Shown here: positions 1-12,100 of the stretch, piece by piece
How positions within the stretch are numbered: position 1 is the stretch's first letter
Layout of the letters: each line of letters begins with the position of its first letter
Source of the DNA: Undaria pinnatifida
Taxonomy: Eukaryota > Sar > Phaeophyceae > Laminariales > Alariaceae
DNA length: 64,000 nt
NCBI GenBank assembly: GCA_012845835.1
Contig: JABAKD010000005.1
Coordinates: forward strand, 3,848,155-3,912,154
Direction: 5' to 3'
Program-made: the position numbers and the translations under genes
Notes under the pieces: generated by a model
The model's database searches: none
What the model was told of the DNA's origin: nothing
What the model saw: only the letters and a program-made list of their open reading frames with translations

Positions 1-939
1 CGGAACAGTTTTGCAAAATATCATGCTCCAGGGTATAAAAAAATAAAACAGTATGAAATGGGATGGGATGGAATTCCGACTATACTTTTTTCGGTAGGTT
101 ATTAAGGAGTCCCGGAATGCAGAAAATGCGTATTTTGCCAAAAGTGAAGGTATAGAGCTCCTCAATCTAGCAACCACCCACAGAAGGCGAAAAAAATGGC
201 GCACATCTGCCGTACGTAGCACGTGTGTGTATGTCCGGTATCATCTGCACCGTCGATGTGACTGTATGCAAGGTGCACGCACGCTCGGAGAAAGCGCACG
301 ATTAATTTTTGCATTCTCTGTGTGGGACATTGTCTCGTCTCGGCTGCTATTATTTGTCCTAGGTCGGAAAGTACGCACGTTGCACATTATGGCGTGTGCG
401 GCATTGATCGCATGTCTTCCGGTATATGTTGTCGGTAAGGTCGGAACACTCGCACACACGTTGCACGTCCGAGTGTTGTGCAGGAATCCTGCACCCGAAG
501 GCTTTCGTATGCAACGTCGGAACACATATATATGTCTTATGGTACCTTGCACGAAACCCAATCCGCACGTGGCACGATTTTTTGTAGGTCGGAACGCACA
601 GGCACACGCACACGTTGTACGGTCTGTTTGCCACAGGCCACATCCCCGGAATTTTGTCTCGAAGGAGTCGGAGTGCGCACACGTTGCATGGATGGCCTGG
701 CCTGCACATGCATGCGGCATATCATCTCCCAGAAAGGTTTTCTAGGCAAGACGTCTCGGGCACCCCGCGCGTGCACACACGTTTAAGCGCACCGCCACCG
801 CCAGTCGGGACCCCACGGTGTGTCCAGCTGCCCGCGCCCGCTCGTCTCACTCAGACGCGTGCTGTTTATTATACAACGCACAGAACAAGTATAAGCACTC
901 CTTGCTAGGGGTGCAAATAAACACACTCCATAAAAAGTC
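1..939. other. non-coding stretch with degenerate repeats
   Basis: No gene recognised. Between about 225 and 780 a loose motif (GGTCGGAA followed by a CACGTTGCAC-like core) recurs five or six times at irregular spacing, which makes several frames look open on both strands. I read it as an old degenerate tandem repeat, not coding sequence. Confidence 0.4.
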
Positions 940-1275
940 GACGAGGTATTAGCACTTTTTGGCTGAAAAAAAATCTGAGCGACGGGGTTTTAGAGCCCCC
1001 GAACCCCTCCCTACACTAATTCCAAGTAACTTTTCCTTCCCCCCAGAAGGGGTTTCCAGTTGTAGAAGACGTTGACCCAGAACCATCGGAATTCTCATTC
1101 TCGTTTCCGCAATATGGTTGTTTTGCACACCTGTGCCACGGGTTCTGTTCATCGGATTTTGCGCTCTACAGTTTTTGCTCAAAATCGGTTTTTTGGGAGG
1201 GGGTATAGAAGTCCTCCTTGAGCATCCACCCTCAGAAGGCAAAAAAAGAGCCGGCGCACCTACACCGTGGCGGGT
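940..1275. mobile_element. short inverted-repeat element (family A) with nested TTAA element
   Basis: A degenerate copy of a family-A element (ends like GCTACGATAGAGGTNCACC, see 2538-2798), recognised by its outer AGCACTTTTTGGC end and the closing GGCGCACCTACACCGTGGC. Its middle (about 978-1070) is a copy of the ~85-bp TTAA element, so this is an insertion within an insertion. Confidence 0.5.
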
Positions 1276-2346
1276 GGTAAGCAAAACAGCCTGATAAGCT
1301 ATTAAAAAAAATAAAAACAAAATGAAGACCCAAGGAATCAACTGCTGAGAGCACTTAGCAGCGCGGTTAGGCACGATTTCGATGCGAGTCAACGAGGGAA
1401 AAAGAACTAGCCGTAATATTCCCGCGATAAAAACGAAGGCACGTACAAGTATCGTTGTGGGAAAGGGGGGGGGGGGAAGAGCCTGCTTGTACTGACCCCG
1501 GGTCTGAGTTAGGCCTACGGAGCGAGCATGAGAAAGGAGAAAAGTGCGACGATGATGGAAGGTATGAGCGAAACAAACAAAACATCCCGTACGGGCTGGC
1601 CTGGGTGTTTTTTGCCGGATTAGTTGCGCGGGTGTGCCCGGCGGCTTGCCGTTTCTCGTTGTACTTTTAAGACTGATTCTACGATAGCCCCCCCCCCCCG
1701 AAAAAAAAAAACTATTACGGGGGTCCCTAGTAAATAGGACCTACGGTGGACACAAAAACCTATATATTCATCTATTTTTGCAGACAATATTTGGTCCTGT
1801 TTACTATAGTCCTCCGTAATAAAACCGGCGATTTTCTCAAACAAACGTTTCGTTGCTGCTCGATACGAGGAAGGGTGCTATGAAAAGGACATCTTCACAT
1901 ATTTTCTTCTTTGCGAAGGGCTATCGACTAATGGCGTCGGGTCGGCAAGGAGCACCGTATTTCAGGAGATACGGCCGAGAGCTGGTTTCGAAAACCGACG
2001 ATTTCGTTAAAGAAAAGTTGGGGGGGCTACCGTAGTAAGATTCTTAACATTTCAAGAGTTTCCCTCCCCCCCCTTTCAACATGCTATACCCCCCCCCCCT
2101 CGGGATTTAACGCCAACCACATCGGACCCGAATGGGGAAGCTACGAATTTCAACACTTTTATCAAGTAAAAAAAGTCGACAACACGCAACAATGGTAACA
2201 ACAACGTTGAACTATCCCTATTTTCGTTGTTTTCGGCTATTTTCGTTACACGTTTTAGGCCTTGAGTGCGTATGAATAGGTTTTTTCGCATGCATTTCTT
2301 TCTAAACCCAGTTGTAGGGTGAGGTGTAATACGAGTATAAAGCTTA
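1276..2346. other. non-coding repeat mosaic with C/G homopolymers
   Basis: No gene recognised. It contains a G10-like run near 1467, a dispersed repeat (GGGTCTGAGTTA region, also seen near 13095, 45640 and 52630), a fragment at 1840-2030 repeated at 8240-8440 and 35700-35900, and poly-C runs near 1690 and 2090. Confidence 0.4.
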
Positions 2347-2440
2347 TTAACGCCTTTTAACAACTGGAAACCCGTTTTATTGGGGATAAATCACTTGAAA
2401 TTGGTGCAGAGAGATATTTGGGGGGCTCTGCAGGGTTTAA
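2347..2440. mobile_element. ~85-bp TTAA-flanked element (family B)
   Basis: Bounded by TTAA on both sides and carrying the family landmarks ACAACTGGAAACCCGTTTT and GGGGGCTCTGCAGGGTTTAA. Other copies are at 978, 13275, 20151, 31375, 52913 and 53400. Confidence 0.6.
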
Positions 2441-2537
2441 GAGACAAGGTTCTATTTTTTTTTTGTGCCATCGGTACCGTAGCGCACGGTCTCACTCATT
2501 GTGATCGCCGCCCTTATCCCACTGTATCTCCGCCTTG

Positions 2538-2798
2538 GACGAATGCTACGATAGAGGTATACCGTTTTTTGGCTTAAACGTTTTCTGAATGACGGGGCTC
2601 CTTAATTCCAAAATCGTCGGAAATACGCCATTTTTGTTTTGCGCGATTCTTGTTGTGTATCTAGGCCATGGGATTGTTAATCCGGTATATAGCAGTTTTG
2701 ATTTTTCTCTAAATCATTTTTTTGGGAGAGGTCTTAAGTTCCCAAATTGAGGAGCAGAATTAGAAAAAAAATGGTGCACCTCTATCGTAGCACGAGTC
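2538..2798. mobile_element. family-A inverted-repeat element
   Basis: About 260 bp flanked by imperfect terminal inverted repeats: GCTACGATAGAGGTATACC at the left and GTGCACCTCTATCGTAGCAC at the right. The interior has no ORF and carries family landmarks (AAATCGTCGGAAA, CTAGGCCATGGGATT). At least a dozen relatives lie in the window, so this is a non-autonomous DNA-transposon-like family. Confidence 0.7.
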
Positions 2799-3277
2799 TT
2801 TAGCCGAACACCAAGGGTACGCTATTAGTAGGGGGGATGTTATGAGGGTGTGATGATGTTATGATGATGTTATGACACCCCCTCGTTTATCACTACCCCG
2901 TTTGAGCCACTCGCACGACCGACTCTGTACCTCACTGACACAAGCGTACCTAAAGATGGTTTCAACGGCGCTGTGTAGCTTACAGTTCCATTGCGGATTT
3001 TATCGCAAAATAAAAACAGCGCGATCGCAATATAAAAACAGCGCGCAAGCCTAAGACCGCCAAGGAACAGGGGGTCAACGCGTGAGAATGACCCCCCCAT
3101 CCACTGCAAAAAATGGCCTCAAAAAGTGAACCTCCTTCCGTAGTCTTGGCCTGCGGTCGCGGGGGCTCAGGCGGACGGCGCCGTGAAGGAAAAGCAGCTG
3201 CACGAGGAGTGCAAGCTTCGGGCACCTTCCCACATGTTGGAGACATATAGGCACTCTGATATATATATAACCCTGGC

Positions 3278-3480
3278 GAGTCTTCCCACGGCAGGCGTGC
3301 GGCAGATTCTAAGAAGTTTCTGAGCTCCTAAAGTTGAGGAGCTCAGAAAAATCTCACCGAAAACATGACTTGGAAGGCATTCGTTCGCGCGACCCGACCC
3401 GATGTTTTTCTATGCCCTAGCAATTAACACACAAATTGTACGCGTAAAATCATCGACCTAACCGATAGTTCCACACCTGA
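3278..3480. repeat. dispersed repeat (family C)
   Basis: Starts TCTTCCCACGGCAGG and contains GCAGATTCTAAGAAGTTTCT, GAGGAGCTCA and ACATGACTTGGAAGGCATTC. The same series of blocks occurs at 5944, 6313, 9555, 31617 and 63869. No coding potential. Confidence 0.6.
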
Positions 3481-3552
3481 GGAGCCAGAAAAAAACGCCT
3501 GCCCCAAAAATTGCCAAACCCATACCGTGGGATGACTCTATCTCTTACCCTG

Positions 3553-3822
3553 GACGCGTGCTACGCTAGAGGTATACCTTTTTTTGGCGAACATGGTTTG
3601 TGAACGACAGGAGTCATCAACCCAAAATCGTCGGAAACAGGCCATTTTTTTTTTTTTGGTGCGTGATTCTTGTTGTGTACCTAGGCCGTGGGGTTGTTAA
3701 TCCGGAATGTAGCGGTTTGTATTTCTTCTTTAATCAGTTTTAGGGAGAGAGTTGTCTTAAGCTCCCAAATCGAGGGGTAGTATTAAGAAAAAAGGTGGTG
3801 TACCTCTATCGTAGCTCGCGCC
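3553..3822. mobile_element. family-A inverted-repeat element
   Basis: GACGCGTGCTACGCTAGAGG at the left and CCTCTATCGTAGCTCGCG at the right, about 270 bp apart. The interior is close to the 2538 copy, including the CTAGGCCGTGGGGTTG block. Confidence 0.7.
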
Positions 3823-4519
3823 CCTAACCCTGGCCCTGACCCATAGAAACCCAACCAACCAATGCAGGGAAAATCCCGTTCGTTCCATGCACATTCTGCC
3901 TCAATCATTTTTTGACAATTTAACAAAGTGCTAACCTCTACTGGAGGTGTGGAAATTAGCCACACCTAGGGTTGGGACCATGGCGTCTCCTCCTCCTTTG
4001 ACCGCGCAATAAAAAAACACGAAAGCATGTGCCTGGAGGGGGTAGAAGGGAAGACACCTGTGACCACGGTCTTGCCCAGAAGGTCGTTGAGGCACAAAAC
4101 CTCTTACGGGTTGAGCTGAAGTGTTAAAATTGATTGTTTGACAAAAAAAACTCTACCGAGGTGTGGAAACTGACCGCACCTGTTGGGACCACGGCGTGTC
4201 TTCCTGCCCGCGCCTTCCCTCGCTAAGCTTGCCCGCACCGTTATCGCTGCCCTTGCCGCACCCCCCCCCCCAAACTGCCCTCCCCAACTATCCGTTCTGA
4301 CCGCAGTCTCGGGCTCAGGCGGACGGTGCCGCAAAGCAAAAGCAGCTTGGGAGTATCCGGCGCAGAAAATCCAACATCGGGCAGCAACCAGCAGACCTCA
4401 AGCCGCTCAAGGTGGGTGGGACATATATCTATATGTATTCGCAAGGAATGTATTTCCGAACACTGATAGTTCCGTTCTATCACTGTCCTCACGGAGTCCA
4501 CCCAAGAAAAGAGCAAAAA
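3823..4519. other. non-coding, no gene recognised
   Basis: Open frames here (for example plus 4183-4629) run straight into the pentanucleotide array and have no family resemblance. A block at 3100-3240 is repeated at 4195-4420 (GGCTCAGGCGGACGG...CCGC), showing an older local duplication. Confidence 0.4.
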
Positions 4520-4790
4520 TCAAAGAAAGCGAAGCAAAGCAGATTAGAGCAAAGCAAAGCAAAGCAAAGCAGATCAGAGGCAAAGCAAACCAAAGCAAAC
4601 CAAAGCAAACCAAAGCAAACCTAACCTAACCTAACCTAACCTAACCTAACCTAACCTAACCTAACCTAACCTAACCTAACCAAACCAAACCTAACCAAAC
4701 CAAACCAAACCAAACCAAACCAAACCAAACCAAACCGAACCAAACCATACCCAAATCACACCAGACCAAACCAGACCAAACCAGACCAAA
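4520..4790. repeat. pentanucleotide satellite AAAGC / CCAAA / CCTAA / CCAAA
   Basis: About 270 bp of 5-bp units. The unit changes in blocks: AAAGC first, then CCAAA, then about twelve uninterrupted CCTAA units (about 4620-4680), then CCAAA again with drift. The CCTAA block equals the TTAGG telomere unit of some animals but is short, internal and part of a drifting series. Confidence 0.9.
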
Positions 4791-5217
4791 CCGTCTCCAA
4801 TTCGTATTGAGTCGGTTCCGTTTCCGTTTTTGTTTGCGAAAAATACCTCAAACACGTCAGCTGTGATTTTCGCCGTTTGAGTGGTCAATGCTCAGCGTAC
4901 TATGTATGCCCTTCCCGTTTCACTTCAAATTGTTGTCCCCTTCCCTTCAACCCCGTCATTACTTCCTCAGTCCCTCGATTTCGAGAACAAACGAAAACAC
5001 GTCCTCGTAAACCGATCCAATCTCGTTTCCTTCGCCGTGCTCGCTAAAGTCGCAGTGAATCATCACCGAGTTTGACTCTAGTGCCTCTTTGTTTCAGCTG
5101 TTTCGTTTCATCTGTTCCGTTTACAACGTACTTTCTATATTTTCTTCCCTTCACTTTCCTTCCCTTCCCTTCCCTTCCCTTCCTTTCCGTTCCCCTTCTC
5201 CCGCCGTCGATTACTAG

Positions 5218-5289
5218 CCCATCGATTTCGAGTACGAGCCTACCTTGGAGGACGGCAACTTATCACAAGGAGGAAGTTATGACAGTTCT
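5218..5289 (+). CDS. putative upstream exon of the GAF gene
   Basis: Long pyrimidine tract, TACTAG acceptor, 24 codons (PIDFEYEPTLEDGNLSQGGS...) and a strong GTGAGT donor, phase 0 at both ends like the rest of the gene. Linking it to the GAF gene is an inference from strand and phase. An acceptor-side partial copy lies at 4971-4988. Confidence 0.4.
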
Positions 5290-8200
5290 GTGAGTACTCC
5301 CCCCGCCCCCAACGGCTGCCCACTCTTCATGCCACTCGGCGAAAACCACAAGGCGCGAAGCGCTTGGTGCGCGGCGATGTTTGCCTGGTCGGTGAAAACT
5401 CGAGGTGCTCCGTCCCGGCACTGTAACGATACGAAGGTCTTTGGTCTTTAGCCTACGAGTTTGCGGTAAATGAGTACCCCCCCCTCCCCTTCCCCCCGGG
5501 CCGCTGTTAAGCAGCCATATTTTAGTTTTTTCCGGAGCTAAGTGCGATAGTTTTTTCTCCGAGAGAGGGAAACCGTGTGCAGCATAATTTTTTACGTTTT
5601 TTTTTCCTGCGGCGTCTTACTGAGGAGGCTATATACCCCACACGAAAACTGCTTTGATGAAAAAATGGCGCAGCTCAGTAGACTGGTTTCTACCGACTGT
5701 AGGCCTAGAAATCGGCAAAGGGAAGCTGTCGTTCCGTCTCGTGTGCTCTGCTGTACTCGCCCGGGCTATCCATGCACGTGAGACGCCTGAAGCCTCGAGA
5801 GCGAGTGATCATCACTCCCCCCCGTGCATCCGATCCTAAACGGCCAACCGTCGGTAGGATCCCCCCCCCAGTATCGTATTCATTGGTATTTTAATTCATC
5901 AGTTTTGAAACAAAATTGACATTTCGAAAAAGCATGTTGCTGAGTCATCCCACGGTAGGGTTGCGGGCGAAAGTCCCCGAGCTCCTCACATGAGGTAGGA
6001 ACTCAATATCTCACCCGAAAAATGCTTTCGAAGGCATTCGGTCGCACAACCCGACCAAGCTTCTACGCGTTAGCCCAGAAAAAAAAAAACGTACTCGTGA
6101 AATTACCTCATTGACCGGCAGTTCCCCACACGAGGAACTCCATCGCCCGGGGACGCTTTGGCCCAAACAATGCAACCCCTACCGTGGGATGACTCTGCTT
6201 CCCGAGAGAAAGCGTGTGCAGTCACACGCGAAGGTAAAGGTAAAAGACGTCTACCGTTTTTTTTTCTGTGGCTTCTCACTGAGGGTTCTTACCTCCACCC
6301 GAAAAAACGATTTTGGGGAGTCATCCCACGCTAGGTGGCGCAGCAGATTCTAAGGATTTTCTGAGCTCCTACCATGAGGATATCTGTCAATATCAACATC
6401 ATCACCCCAACGCGACTTCGAAGACGTTTGTTCCGAGCAAACCCGATCAACAGTCGCCCAAAACACGACTTCGAAGACGTTTGTTCCGCGCAAACCCGAC
6501 GAACAGTCGCCCGAAACATGACTTCAAAGCCGTTTGTTCCGCGCAAACCCGATCAACAGTCGCCCAAAACACGGCTTCGAAGACGTTTGTTCCGCGCAAA
6601 CCCGACGAACAGTCGCCCGAAACATGACTTCGAAGGCATTTGTTCCGCGCAAACCCGATCAACAGTCGCCCAAAACACGGCTTCGAAGACGTTTGTTTCG
6701 CGCAAACCCGACGAACAGTCGCCCGAAACATGACTTCGAAGACATTTGTTCCGCGCAAACTCAACCAGCAGTCAACCGAAACATGACTTCGAAGACATTG
6801 GTTCCGATCAAACCCGACCAACATCAGTTCTCCGCAGAAAGTCCTAAAACAGAAATATGAGCGAAACAAGTTGCGATGCTAATCGATAGTGCCACAATTT
6901 TGAAGCTCAACCCGGTCAGGAACGTTTGCCCCCCCCCCCCAAAAAGCGGGTGTTCTATGTATGATACATTATTGTGTTTTATCATAGTGGACGAAACTAG
7001 TCCTAACCCTAACCCTGGCCCTAGCCCATACGAGATATACCGATGAAGACCCCCTAGTGACGTCAACTGGAGTGAAATGGTTGAAAATACACAAATAATG
7101 TGTATCTGTGCAAAAAAGCGCAAGCCCTTACCCTATACTAACCGAAAGTTGCCACCACCTTAAGGAGCTCGAAACCGGCCAGGAACGCTCTGCGCGAAAC
7201 AGTGCAGCTAATGCAACCGACCTGAAACTTTTGGCGCGAACAGTACAGACCCTCTACCGCGCAGAGGCGAAAAAGACGCGTGCTACGATAGAGGTGCACC
7301 ACTTTGTTTTTTCTGAGGTCCCCCTCACTCTGGGAGGTTAAGACACCTTTCCCAAAAACACCGTTTTTTTGGAGAAAAAGTAAAACTGCACTACCGGATC
7401 AAAAATCTTATGGCCTCCTTAAGCACACAACAACAATCACGCCATAAAATCGCCTGTTTCCGACGATTTTGGGTCAAGGAGCCCCCGTCAGTCAGAAACT
7501 ATTAACGCCAAAAAACGGTATACCTCTAGCGTAGCACGTGAAGCGTGCTGCGATAAGAGGTACACCCCTTTGTTTTCTTTCAGGTTCCTCAATTTGGGAG
7601 CTTGAGACAACCCTCTCCCCAAAAACTGACTTGGAGTAAAAAATAAAAACTGCTACAAGCACCGGACGAAAAAAATTCCCATGGGGCCAAGATACACCAA
7701 CGAAAATCATGCAAGAAAAATGGCCTATTATTTTTTTTTTCCGACGATAGTATTAATAGGTTAAGGAGCCCCGTCATTCAGAAACCATTTTCGCCAAAAA
7801 AAGGTATACCTCTATCGTACCATGCGTCAGAAGCCGTGTAGAACCGCACCATTTGTCTTACTGAGGGCCCGCACTTGAGGAGGTTTGTACCCTACGCGAA
7901 AACTGATTTGGAGAGCAAAAACAAAAGTGATATCGTACCCCCCCCCCCCCCCCCCTTCCGATGAACGATCTCATGACGCAAAAATATCGCCAAAAAAATA
8001 AGGATTATCTCGAAATTTCCGACGACTTTGGGTTATGAGGAGGGTTCCCCTTCCCCGTCATTTCCAAAAACGTGAACGCTCTCATGGGTCTAGGTAAGGT
8101 ATACGAGGCAACCATATTGCCCCCCCCCAAAAAAGAAAAACTTGATAGTAAAAATTTCCGACGATTTTGGGGTGGTATAACCTCTGACTGATTCTTACTA

Positions 8201-9110
8201 CGATAGCCCCCCCCCCCCCCGAACCAGCGATTTTCTTTTAACGAACGCTGCATGGCTGCTCGAGACGAGGAAATATGCCACGAAGAAAGTATCTTCATGT
8301 ATTTCCTTGGTTCGCAAAGGATTGTATCGAATGATGACATCGGGGTTGAAAGGGGCACAGCGTATCTCGGGAGACACCACCGGGAGCTGGTTTTCAAAAC
8401 CGGCGATTTTGTTGAAGAAAAGTTGGGGGGGCTAACGTAGTAAGACTCCTCTCCCTATACAAATTCCACTTAGTTTTGCACCTAAAACGGGTCAAGGAGG
8501 GGGTTAAGGAGCGACGTCGTTCAGAAAACGTTGCAGAAAAGAAATTGCTGCCTCCATCGCCGCATGCGTCGGTCATTTTCCTTGCCGTAGGTGGTATGGA
8601 GTAGCTGTGGCAACTACGTGGGCTTAGTGAGACGGGATAATGTCTTTAGCAGCGATTTACAGTCACGGCAACCACGCCACCGCCAGCACCACCACCACCA
8701 CCACCACCACCACCGCCAACCCCGCCAACACCACACCGCCGCCGTCCGCAATGTTTTCGGCAGGGTGGGAAAGGGGGGTCGGGGCGGCAGTCGATGTCGA
8801 TCCACAACCCCGACCCGGCGAGGCAGGCCCGGATAGAAGCCGCCAAGGCGAAGCGTCAGCGGGCGATCGAGTACGGGAACAGCGCGCTGAAGGCTACGGT
8901 TCGCGAGGGAAATTTGAAGGATCTCAAGAAGCAGGTGCGCGTGTACAAAACAGAACGACTGCTGTTTTGGCTGGATGCAAATTTTGTTTTTGGTCCCTTT
9001 TTGTGGTGCCACGCACTGGGAGCCGAATCGCGTAAGGGCGGGCCGGCTTGTCTAGGGTGTCCTTGGACAGAACTGCCGCTGGGTAGCGGTAGCTGGGGGG
9101 GCGAGGGCTT

Positions 9111-9147
<37 letters not shown>

Positions 9148-12100
9148 GGTTGTGGTTGTTGTTGTTGTTGTTGTTGTGGTTGTTGTTGTTGTTATTGTGG
9201 TTGTTGTTGTTGTTGCTGTTGTTGTTGCTTGCCTTGGTCATTTGAACATCGACCGCGCATCTTTTTCAAGACAGAGCACCGTTCCTACTCCTTACAGAGA
9301 CACCCCCGACATTTTGGGCTTTCAACACGATCCTTAACTTTTATCTCCTTGCTGCTTCGTGTTGCCGGGGGGGGGGGGGGTGTACGAAATTAGCGCATCA
9401 TGGCCGTAGTCGTACGGGTGGGGAGGGGAGGGGGGTATTAGATTGGTGCTCACAAGCCTCGCGAACAACTGCCGCATTCCACTGATGAAGCACCCTTGAC
9501 CACAACAGCTATACCCCCCCCCCCCCCCCCCCCCTTCCCCCTCCGCCCTCTCGCGCTGGGTGGTGCGCCAGAATTTTCTGAGCTCCTAGCGTTGAGGAGC
9601 TCAATATCTCGCCCGGAACACGATTTCGAAGGCATTCGTTCGCGCAAGCCCGACCAACCCTGCCATGATCTAGTCCCGAAACAAATTCTGCTCGTAAAAC
9701 TATCATGCTAGCCTATAGTTCACACACTGACGCGTGCTTACGATGATAGAGGCGAACCACTTTTTTTTTTTTCTGAGGTTCCTTAATTCGGGGGAGCTTC
9801 AAGACGCTTTTTCTTTTTGGAGCAAAGCACAACTGCTACCTGATGAAAACAAAAATCCCATGGCCTAGGTACGCAACGAGAATCACTAAAAAAAAAGAAA
9901 AACAAATGGCCCATTCTTTTTTTTTCTCCGACGAGTTTGGGTCAAAGAGCTCCGTCATGCAGAAAACATTTACGCCAAAAAAAGGTATACCTCTACCGGT
10001 CCGAAACCTTTGCCCCCCCCCAAAAAAATATTCCAACCCTTGCCCCGGGATGACTCACTAGCAGAACCTTATTGATATTGGGGTCCTTGGTCAAAACCGC
10101 TGACATAGTACGCCTCCGCCTTCTTCCGTCGCCGTCCGGGCTTACGCCGTGTTTGGCCTCTTCCCTTCCCTGCCCACCCACCCACTCATCCACCCACCCA
10201 CCCAGCCCGTCCCACCAGGCGGCCTCCCGCCCCGTCCTGAAACAACGGAATATTAGTCCGTCGCTTCGTCCCTCGTATACAGCCCCCCTCGAAGATGGAT
10301 TTATTTTTTCTATTGTAAGTCCTCGAGTCATTAATAGTACCAGTGTGAGCTAATGAATGGTTTCGCCCCCCCCCCCTCCCCCCCTCCCCCCTCCCTCTTT
10401 TTTTTTTTTTTATTCCCTGAGTTGTTAATAGTGCCAGTGTGAGTTAAGGAATGGTTTCAACCCCTTGGACTTGTACTCTTTCTTTCGTTTGGATAAAAAA
10501 AATACACACACATTGTTTTTTTTTTGGCAGATTTTGGCGGACTTCGTGAGCACGATCGGGTGCGACCGAGCGACCCTCATGTTTGTGGACACGCCTAACC
10601 AGGTGGGTGAGGGCAAAAAGGGTTTCCAATCGTCCGGGGGGAGGGGGTGAAGGAAGAGGGGGATGAGGGGGGGAAGGGGAGGAGGGGGAGCGGAGAGGGG
10701 GGAGAAAAGAGAGAGGAGGGGGGCAAGGCGACGGGGGAGGGAAAAGGTGGAGGAGGGAGGAGGGGGGATGCGTAAGGCGGGGGGGGGGGGGGTGGAGGGG
10801 GGCAGGGGGGTAGAGGAGGAAGAGGAGGAGGGAGGGTGGAAGGGGCCCCTGTGTTGCTTCGCACACAAGAAGTATTTTTTGTAGCTGGATCTACGATGGA
10901 AACCACACGTGGAATCACCTCTACCTCGTTTTTTTGTTGTGCCAGATTTCACTATTCTGCCCTAACTCCAGCCTCACCCACTTAATCAAAAAGTGCACCA
11001 CCCTGCGATGGACCTTTTGATTCTCTCACTTCAGAGTGGCAAAAAAAGTGGCAGCAGTTTGCGTGCCCGCTAAGGACCGTGGCAAGTGTCGCCGAAGTTA
11101 CAAAGTGTGGTTCCAGGTCGTTGGATTTTCTCTTTCTCATGCTGGTGGCCAAGTCATTTTTACTGGTGTAGCTCTATAAGCACTCCCCGTGTCGTCGGAC
11201 GTACGAGTATTTTTTTTCTCATACGGTTAGTTGTTTTGTGATCTAGCGCTACCACACTACAACGCAGTGGTTTTCGTCCAATAGGTATTTGTATTTTGAA
11301 GGCGCACACGTCTTAAGCCGATTGCAGCGTCGGTGACAAAAACAAAAAAGACCACCCCCACCCTGCAATAGCTTCCTTGCCTGTATACACGAGCATACGG
11401 CGAATCTTACGCGGTAACAAACAAGGATCCCACCCCCCCTTCCCTCCCACTCCACTCCCTATCCGCCCTGTTGACGCCCGCTTATTTTAGGAACTGTTTT
11501 TCTTTGACGGAAACACGAGAATTTCGTTCCCGCTTCGGAAAGGAATAGCCGGACATTGCGCGGCGACTGGCGTCGGCTTGATCGTTAACGATCCCTACTC
11601 GAATGAACACTTCAACGCCCAGGTGAGAAAGGGCGCCACGTGGGCGAATTCTACGCTAGAGACACATAACCACACTTTTTTCCCGACGCTTCCCCTCGAA
11701 GTGCCAAAGTTGTAACCTTTTTGGGAGTTGATTATATCTTGATTTTATTATAGCGACCACAGAAAAACGACGATTGCGACGTTTTTCGAAGAGTATACGA
11801 GTAGTAGCGCGAGCGCGCGCGCAAGCTGTACGAGTAGGACCATGCTCCCTGCACCCGTCCCGTACGAGTCAGTCTTTGCGTTGTTGTCGCCGTTCCGACG
11901 CGAGTTTTTTCCATCGCCATCCAGCAGCGGCTGATGCCGTAATCGTCAATTTTTCCCTCTGAGGGTCTCGGAGGGTTTATTAGCCCCTTCACGACTGAAA
12001 GCGAGTTATAACCCCTTCACGGCTTAAACCCCGTTCACGACTGGAAGGGGTTATAACCCCATTCACGGCTGAAAGCGAGTTATAACCCCTTCACGGCTTA

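Noticed and set aside
227-908. Overlapping ORFs on both strands at the left end
   Set aside because: All frames open because of a degenerate CACGTTGCAC-type repeat; no domain or splice signals.
4620-4680. Telomere repeat (CCTAA/TTAGG)
   Set aside because: Short, internal and one block within a drifting pentanucleotide series flanked by CCAAA.
10425-10952. Pro-rich minus ORF of 175 codons
   Set aside because: Complement of a G/A-rich GAF intron.
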